A stretch of 64,000 bases of DNA from Bin18 sp965242795 (GTDB lineage Bacteria; Desulfobacterota; Binatia; Bin18). This document shows positions 59,646-64,000 of this stretch, piece by piece; within the stretch, counting starts at the first letter, position 1; every line of letters begins with the position of its first letter. The translations under genes were made by a program, and so were the position numbers. The stretch lies in assembly GCA_965242795.1 (NCBI GenBank), contig OZ251505.1, positions 2,914,001 through 2,978,000 of the forward strand, in the 5' to 3' direction. The notes under the pieces were generated by a model. That model did no database searches. It was not told where the DNA came from and worked only from the letters and a program-made list of their open reading frames with translations.

Positions 59646-59772
59646 TCGTCTCACTTTGAATTCCACACCGTCACGGGGGTGTTGTAGGGGCAACCCCCTG
59701 TGGTTGCCCTGGGGCAGGGCGGGTAGGCCCCCTTAGACAAGCTCAGGGACCACAGGGGCCTTTCCCTACACG
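59646..59772. repeat. GTAGGGGCAACCCCCTGTGG compound repeat, copy 2
   Basis: It has the same block order as 55601-55720: a CACACCGTC stretch, TGTAGGGGCAACCCCCTG, TGGTTGCCCTGGGGC, TTAGACAAGCTCAGGG and CACAGGGGCCT. It fills the middle of the 308-bp gap before the RRM gene. Upstream, GGGGTCGTCTCACTTTG...ATTCC at about 59642 resembles one MITE-like end. Confidence 0.8.
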
Positions 59773-59879
59773 ACACGCAGGAATAGCCCGGTCAGCAATT
59801 CCCGCTCAGTGGGCGAATTGTAATGAAAAAGAGAGTTTGGTAGGGTCCCCGCCGCAACCACGAGAGAGGAGAATCCTGT
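59773..59879 (+). promoter_or_regulatory. Leader of RRM gene with strong ribosome site before TTG start
   Basis: AT-rich sequence (GTAATGAAAAAGAGAGTTTGG near 59821-59840, shown in part) could contain the promoter, but no clear -35/-10 pair stands out. The ribosome site AGAGAGGAG at about 59863-59871 precedes a TTG start. No other gene is seen in this gap. Confidence 0.35.
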
Positions 59880-60500
59880 TTGGCAATCAAACTGTACGTC
59901 GGTAATCTTCCCCCCCTGCTCTGCTTCCCGGAGCTCGAAGACCTGTTCACCCCATTCGGGACCATTCAGTCCGCGGACCTGATGACCGACCCCGCCACGG
60001 GGCTGTCGCGCGGTTTCGGCTTCATCGAGATGGAGACCGAAGAGGCGGCGCGCGCGGCCATGGCCGACCTCGACGGCAAGGAGGTCGACGGCCGGTCGCT
60101 GACGGTCAACGAGGCGAAGCCCGGCCGGGGCGCGCCGATTCCTGCCCGCGGCGGCCGCGGTCGTCCGCCGGCCAGCTTCGGCGGGCCGCCACGAGGTCCG
60201 CGGTCGTCCCCCGGCACGCGGCTGTTCGTCGGCAACCTGCCCTACTCGACCGGCAAGGCCGACCTGGAAAAAGTCTTTGCCGAGGCCGGACAGGTCGCGT
60301 CGGTGGCCGTGGTCACCGACCGCTTCTCCGGGCAGTCGAAAGGTTTCGCCTTCGTGGAAATGGCCACGAAGGAAGATGCCAACGCGGCCATCCAGAAGTT
60401 CAACGGCCAGGAAGTGCTGGGCCGGGTGCTGAAGGTCAACGAGGCGCGCCCGCTCGAACGGCGGCGCTTCGGCGGCGGAGGAGGTGGCCGGCGCTTCTAG
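59880..60500 (+). CDS. RNA-binding protein with two RRM domains
   Basis: A 206-residue protein with two RNA recognition motifs: RNP2 LYVGNL and LFVGNL, RNP1 RGFGFIEM and KGFAFVEM. A Gly/Arg/Pro-rich linker (PARGGRGRPP) separates them and the tail is RRRFGGGGGGRRF. Bacterial RRM proteins usually have one domain; two in tandem is less common. The start is TTG at 59880, supported by a strong AGAGAGGAG site and alignment of the first strand. The role is probably RNA chaperone or cold response. Confidence 0.93.
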   Translation: MAIKLYVGNLPPLLCFPELEDLFTPFGTIQSADLMTDPATGLSRGFGFIEMETEEAARAAMADLDGKEVDGRSLTVNEAKPGRGAPIPARGGRGRPPASFGGPPRGPRSSPGTRLFVGNLPYSTGKADLEKVFAEAGQVASVAVVTDRFSGQSKGFAFVEMATKEDANAAIQKFNGQEVLGRVLKVNEARPLERRRFGGGGGGRRF

Positions 60501-60504
60501 CCGG

Positions 60505-61773
60505 CTACCAGTCTTCCAAGGGCTGGAAGACCAACCCGGTCAGCAGCTTGGGATAGAAGTAGGTGGATTTCTGCGGCATGGTTTCGCCGCCCGCGCATAT
60601 CCGCTCCACTTGCGCAAACGACGTCGGCCGCAGCAGGAATGCGGCCTGATGCTCGCCGTTCGCCACGCCGTCCAACGCCGCGGCTTCGTCGCTCGTGTAC
60701 GTCACGCGCTGCTTCTGGACGTCCGGGGGCAAGCCCAGCACGCCGGCGAAGATCGCGTCGTGCAGCACGGTGACGTCGAGATCCTTGAGCGCGGGCGAGA
60801 CCGTCAGGCCGCGGACCGCGCGCTCGTCGAACGACAGCAGCCAGTAGTGCTCGGCACCGGTCACGACGCAGCCGATGCGCCGAGCCGGCCCGGGTTCCGT
60901 CAGCGCACGGAAGAATACGTCGCAGGCGCTGAGCGGGTAGCGCGCGACCCGAAAATCGCGGCTCAACACGCGGAAGAGATCAACCGCGGCCGGCAGGCGG
61001 ATCTGCCGCAGCAGCCGGTGTGTCGGGAGAATCGTCAAACCCGCGTCGTTGGCGTCCGTCAGATACGCCAACACGTACCGGAAGGGCTCGTCTCCCCCGT
61101 TGGCAGCTTCCCGTTCCCGGCAGTAGCGCAACGCGGTCTCGTAGCGGTGGTGACCGTCGGCGATGATCAGCGGTTCGTCCGCCAGCTTCGCGGCCAAGCC
61201 GTCGATCATCTCCGGATCGGAAATCGGCCACACCCGATGACGCACGCCCGCGGCGTCGCGGACGTCCACGTCGGGGCGGGCCGACTCCACGTGCAGCGTC
61301 TCCGCCAGCGTCCAGCCTTTCCCGGCGTACAGACAGAAGATCGAACTCAGATGCGTCCGGCAGGCGCGCAAGAGGGCCAGACGGTCTTCCTTTGCGTGCT
61401 CGAAAGTCCGCTCGTGCGGGCGGATGACGCCCGAGGCGAAATCTTCCAGGCGCAGCGCGGCAAAGAAGCCCAGGCGCCGCCGCGGCTGCCCGTCGTCGAG
61501 CGTAAAATCCTGCGCGTAGCCATAAAGGGAAGGCGCGGTGTCTCGCCGCAGGGCACCCTGCGCGCGCCAAGTCTGCAAGGTGGTCGCCGCCGCGGTATAG
61601 CGGTCCGCGGCCGAATTGAAGTCGAGATGCACGGCGTTGTACGGGCTGCGGAGGTGCAGCAGATGCTGCTGCTCGGCGCTGATGACGTCGTAGGGCGGCG
61701 CGACCACGTGTTCGAGGTCGCCGACGACGTCCGGGTCGTAGCGCAGCGCGCGGAACGGGCGGATGCGAGCCAT
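60505..61773 (-). CDS. DUF1015-family protein
   Basis: A 422-residue DUF1015 protein with IRPFRALRYDP at the start, HVVAPPYDVIS, then SPYNAVHLDF, PLIIADGHHRYETAL and the tail KSTYFYPKLLTGLVF. Archaeal members (SerK) phosphorylate free serine with ADP or ATP, and related proteins bind nucleotides, so a small-molecule kinase is possible. The ATG at 61773 is chosen because the family starts there; the frame upstream is not conserved. Purine genes follow upstream on the same strand (purH, purD, then this gene). Confidence 0.9.
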   Translation of the reverse strand: MARIRPFRALRYDPDVVGDLEHVVAPPYDVISAEQQHLLHLRSPYNAVHLDFNSAADRYTAAATTLQTWRAQGALRRDTAPSLYGYAQDFTLDDGQPRRRLGFFAALRLEDFASGVIRPHERTFEHAKEDRLALLRACRTHLSSIFCLYAGKGWTLAETLHVESARPDVDVRDAAGVRHRVWPISDPEMIDGLAAKLADEPLIIADGHHRYETALRYCREREAANGGDEPFRYVLAYLTDANDAGLTILPTHRLLRQIRLPAAVDLFRVLSRDFRVARYPLSACDVFFRALTEPGPARRIGCVVTGAEHYWLLSFDERAVRGLTVSPALKDLDVTVLHDAIFAGVLGLPPDVQKQRVTYTSDEAAALDGVANGEHQAAFLLRPTSFAQVERICAGGETMPQKSTYFYPKLLTGLVFQPLEDW

Positions 61774-61783
61774 ATCTACCTGG

Positions 61784-63055
61784 TCAGCGTTGTAAGGCAC
61801 GTCGGCCGATGTCTGTGCGATAGTGCACGCCCGGCCACGAAATGCGGGCGGCCGCGGCATACGCCGTATCGACGGCTGCGTTGATGTCCGCCCCGCGAGC
61901 CGTGACGCCCAGCACGCGCCCGCCGTTGGTCACCACTTGGCCGTTGCGGCGCTGCGTGCCGGCGTGGAAGACGGCGCCGTCCGACCAGTCGGCCAGTTCG
62001 TCGAGTCCGGCAATCGGCAGGTGTTTCTCGTAGCGGCCCGGATACCCCCCGGCTGCGAGCACCACGCACACCGCGGGCCGTGCATCCCACTCCAGCCGGG
62101 TCCGGTCGAGCCGGCCGTCGATCACGTCGTTCATCACCGCGAACAGGTCCGACCGGAGGCGCAGCATGAGCGGTTGGCACTCCGGGTCGCCGAACCGCAC
62201 GTTGAACTCCAGCACCTTGGCTCGGCCTGCGTGGATCATCAGCCCGGCATACAGTACGCCCTTGTAGAGAACGTTATGCGCGTTCAGGCCGCGCACCACC
62301 GGGGTGAGCACGTCATCCACGATCCGTTCGGCCAGTTCCGACGTGACGACTGGCGCGGGCGAGTACGCGCCCATGCCGCCCGTGTTGGGGCCGCGGTCGC
62401 CGTCGAATACGGGCTTGTGGTCCTGCGTGGACGCCAGCGGCAGGATGTGGCGGCCGTCCGTGAACGCCAGAAACGAGGCTTCCTCGCCCTCCAGAAATTC
62501 TTCGATCACGACCCGGGCGCCGGCCTCCCCGAACTGCCGCTCACGCATGATTGCGGCAACCGCGTCACGCGCCTCGCCGCGAGAGGCGCACACCACCACG
62601 CCTTTGCCCGCGGCCAACCCGTCCGCCTTGACCACGACCGGCACGCCGACGCGGTCGAGAGAGCGCTCGGCTTCGCCCGCATCGTCGAACGCCTCGAAGT
62701 CCGCGGTCGGCACACCCTGTTCGCGGAGCAGCGCTTTAGTGAACGCCTTGCTGGCTTCGAGTCGGGCCGCGGCGCGATTGGGGCCGAAGACCCGCAACCC
62801 GCGCGCCTCGAACAAATCGACGATGCCCAAGCTGAGCGGCAGCTCGGGGCCGACGACGGTCAGATCGATCCGTTCGGTTTCCGCAAACGTGGCCAGTCCG
62901 TCCAGGTCGTCCGCCGCCAGATCGACCGGTTCGGCGTGCTGCGCAATCCCGGCGTTGCCCGGCGCGCAATACACGGTCGTGACGTGCGCGCTCTGCCCGA
63001 GCTTCCAGACCAGGGCGTGCTCGCGTCCGCCGCCGCCGACGACCAGAACGTTCAT
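61784..63055 (-). CDS. purD: Phosphoribosylamine-glycine ligase
   Basis: A 423-residue ATP-grasp enzyme that joins phosphoribosylamine and glycine in purine synthesis. The N-terminal MNVLVVGGGGREHALVWKL, then GPELPLSLGIVD, the ATP-grasp VVKADGLAAGKGVV and the ligand region EFNVRFGDPECQP are all intact. It lies between purH and the DUF1015 gene, about 10 bp from each. Confidence 0.97.
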   Translation of the reverse strand: MNVLVVGGGGREHALVWKLGQSAHVTTVYCAPGNAGIAQHAEPVDLAADDLDGLATFAETERIDLTVVGPELPLSLGIVDLFEARGLRVFGPNRAAARLEASKAFTKALLREQGVPTADFEAFDDAGEAERSLDRVGVPVVVKADGLAAGKGVVVCASRGEARDAVAAIMRERQFGEAGARVVIEEFLEGEEASFLAFTDGRHILPLASTQDHKPVFDGDRGPNTGGMGAYSPAPVVTSELAERIVDDVLTPVVRGLNAHNVLYKGVLYAGLMIHAGRAKVLEFNVRFGDPECQPLMLRLRSDLFAVMNDVIDGRLDRTRLEWDARPAVCVVLAAGGYPGRYEKHLPIAGLDELADWSDGAVFHAGTQRRNGQVVTNGGRVLGVTARGADINAAVDTAYAAAARISWPGVHYRTDIGRRALQR

Positions 63056-63064
63056 CGTGCGGCG

Positions 63065-64000
63065 CTAATGGCGAAAATGGCGCATGCCGGTGACCAGCAT
63101 GGCAACGCCGTGCTCGTCCGCCGCGGCGATCACCTCGGCATCGCGCAGACTGCCGCCGGGTTGGATGACTGCGGTCGCGCCGGCCTCGGCCACGACGTCC
63201 AGCCCGTCCCGAAACGGGAAGAACGCGTCCGAGCCGACCGCGGCCCCGCGCGTGTCGAGCCCGTGATCCTCGGCGCGGGCCACCGCGATCTTGGCGGAAT
63301 CGACGCGACTCATCTGTCCCGCGCCCACGCCGACGATCCGGTCGTGCGACGTGAGGACGATCGCGTTGGATTTGACGTGCTTGCACACGCGCCACGCGAA
63401 CGCCAGGGCGCGATACTCGGCGTCGGTGGGCCGGCGCTCGGTGACGACCTCGCAATCCCGCACGTCCACGCGGCCCAGGTCGCGCTCCTGATAGAGCAGG
63501 CCGCCGACGATCGGCTTGGCCTCGTAGCGTGCCGGCTCCGGTTGGGCGATGTCGGGGATTTCCAGCAGGCGGACGTTCTGCAGCCGCTTGGACGACGCCA
63601 GCAACTCACGCGCGGCCGGGGCGTAGCCGGGCGCGATCAGAATCTCCAGAAACCCGTGTTCGTACAGACCGAGGATTTCCCGGGCCGTGTCCGCGTCCAC
63701 CGCGCGGTTGAAGCCGACGATGCCGCCGAAGATCGAAACCGGATCGCACGCCCGCGCCTTGCGGAACGCGTCGGCCAGCGACTCGGGCGAAGTCGCAGCA
63801 CCGCACGGGTTGGTGTGCTTGATCGCTACCGCGGCGGTTTCGTCGAACTCCTTGAGCAACTCGAACGCGGCGTTCGCATCGACGATGTTGTTGTACGACA
63901 GGGCCTTACCTTGCAATTGGACGGCGTTGGCGATGCACGGCTCGCCGATCGCGGGTGCACGGTAGAAGGCCGCGGTCTGGTGCGGATTCTCGCCGTACCG
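63065..64000 (-). CDS. purH: Bifunctional IMP cyclohydrolase/AICAR formyltransferase, C-terminal part
   Basis: The frame runs off the right edge, so the 5' part is missing. The visible part is the AICAR transformylase domain, with RYGENPHQ near the edge, then KALSYNNIVDANAA, KHTNPCG (catalytic Lys-His) and the C-terminal FPFRDGLDVVAEAG and MRHFRH. It performs the last two steps of IMP synthesis. The purD gene begins 10 bp downstream. Confidence 0.95.
   Translation of the reverse strand, partial: RYGENPHQTAAFYRAPAIGEPCIANAVQLQGKALSYNNIVDANAAFELLKEFDETAAVAIKHTNPCGAATSPESLADAFRKARACDPVSIFGGIVGFNRAVDADTAREILGLYEHGFLEILIAPGYAPAARELLASSKRLQNVRLLEIPDIAQPEPARYEAKPIVGGLLYQERDLGRVDVRDCEVVTERRPTDAEYRALAFAWRVCKHVKSNAIVLTSHDRIVGVGAGQMSRVDSAKIAVARAEDHGLDTRGAAVGSDAFFPFRDGLDVVAEAGATAVIQPGGSLRDAEVIAAADEHGVAMLVTGMRHFRH

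Overview
The window is a chromosomal piece of a GC-rich, Gram-negative-type bacterium, probably from an uncultured lineage rich in catabolic genes. The basis is the strong G+C bias at third codon positions, two Rieske oxygenase loci, flavin monooxygenases of the NtaA and F420 types, acyl-CoA dehydrogenases, a Mo/W formate dehydrogenase, a tungsten-type aldehyde ferredoxin oxidoreductase, and abundant short interspersed repeats of the TTCGACAAGCTCAGG kind that are common in metagenome-derived genomes. Phylum cannot be fixed from the sequence alone. No tRNA, rRNA, CRISPR array or transposase was seen.

Layout. 1-8.1 kb: catabolic and accessory genes (Rieske oxygenase, orphan sensor domain, MFS transporter, NtaA-type monooxygenase, PPOX-fold protein, GNAT protein, M50-like membrane protease). 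8.1-22.5 kb: a co-directional minus-strand defence island. Its backbone is an SNF2-type helicase, a DUF1156 DNA methylase and a DUF499 ATPase, the helicase-methylase-ATPase (Hma) arrangement. Two cargo cassettes sit between the backbone genes. One is an ABC-type ATPase with a candidate PD-(D/E)xK protein and a HigA-like regulator. The other is a DUF3696 ATPase with a PIN-like protein. 22.6-25.9 kb: a Rieske dioxygenase alpha/beta pair with a ureidoglycolate-lyase-like protein and a BadH-like dehydrogenase. 25.9-26.6 kb: a VapBC pair. 26.6-38.7 kb: moaA, acyl-CoA dehydrogenase, MBL hydrolase, a CnoX-type thioredoxin, leuC and leuD separated by a repeat, an F420-type monooxygenase, glycerophosphodiesterase, HicAB, an epimerase and a glutamine amidotransferase.

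38.8-44 kb: a tandem duplication of SGNH-type membrane proteins, then amgK/murU-like cell-wall recycling genes. 44-50.8 kb: a second acyl-CoA dehydrogenase, a coiled-coil membrane protein, an SDR, a secreted FKBP, a CDP-alcohol phosphatidyltransferase, an orphan DUF433 protein and a thiolase-like/DUF35 pair. 50.8-55.3 kb: a two-gene NAD-type formate dehydrogenase. 55.3-59.6 kb: a Uma2 remnant, a candidate phase-variable short peptide gene with a 25-base C tract, a DUF2237 protein, a tiny membrane-protein pair, aldehyde ferredoxin oxidoreductase and a MobA-MoaD fusion. 59.8-64 kb: an RRM protein with a TTG start, a DUF1015 protein, purD and the 3' part of purH.

Threads linking the regions: moaA, the MobA-MoaD fusion, formate dehydrogenase and AOR all concern pyranopterin Mo/W cofactor. 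A family of roughly 150-250 bp elements with about 23 bp terminal inverted repeats is scattered through intergenic gaps, and members split leuC from leuD and abut the first SGNH gene. Two unlinked copies of the same two-gene small membrane module are present, at 30.3-30.6 kb and 56.5-56.8 kb.
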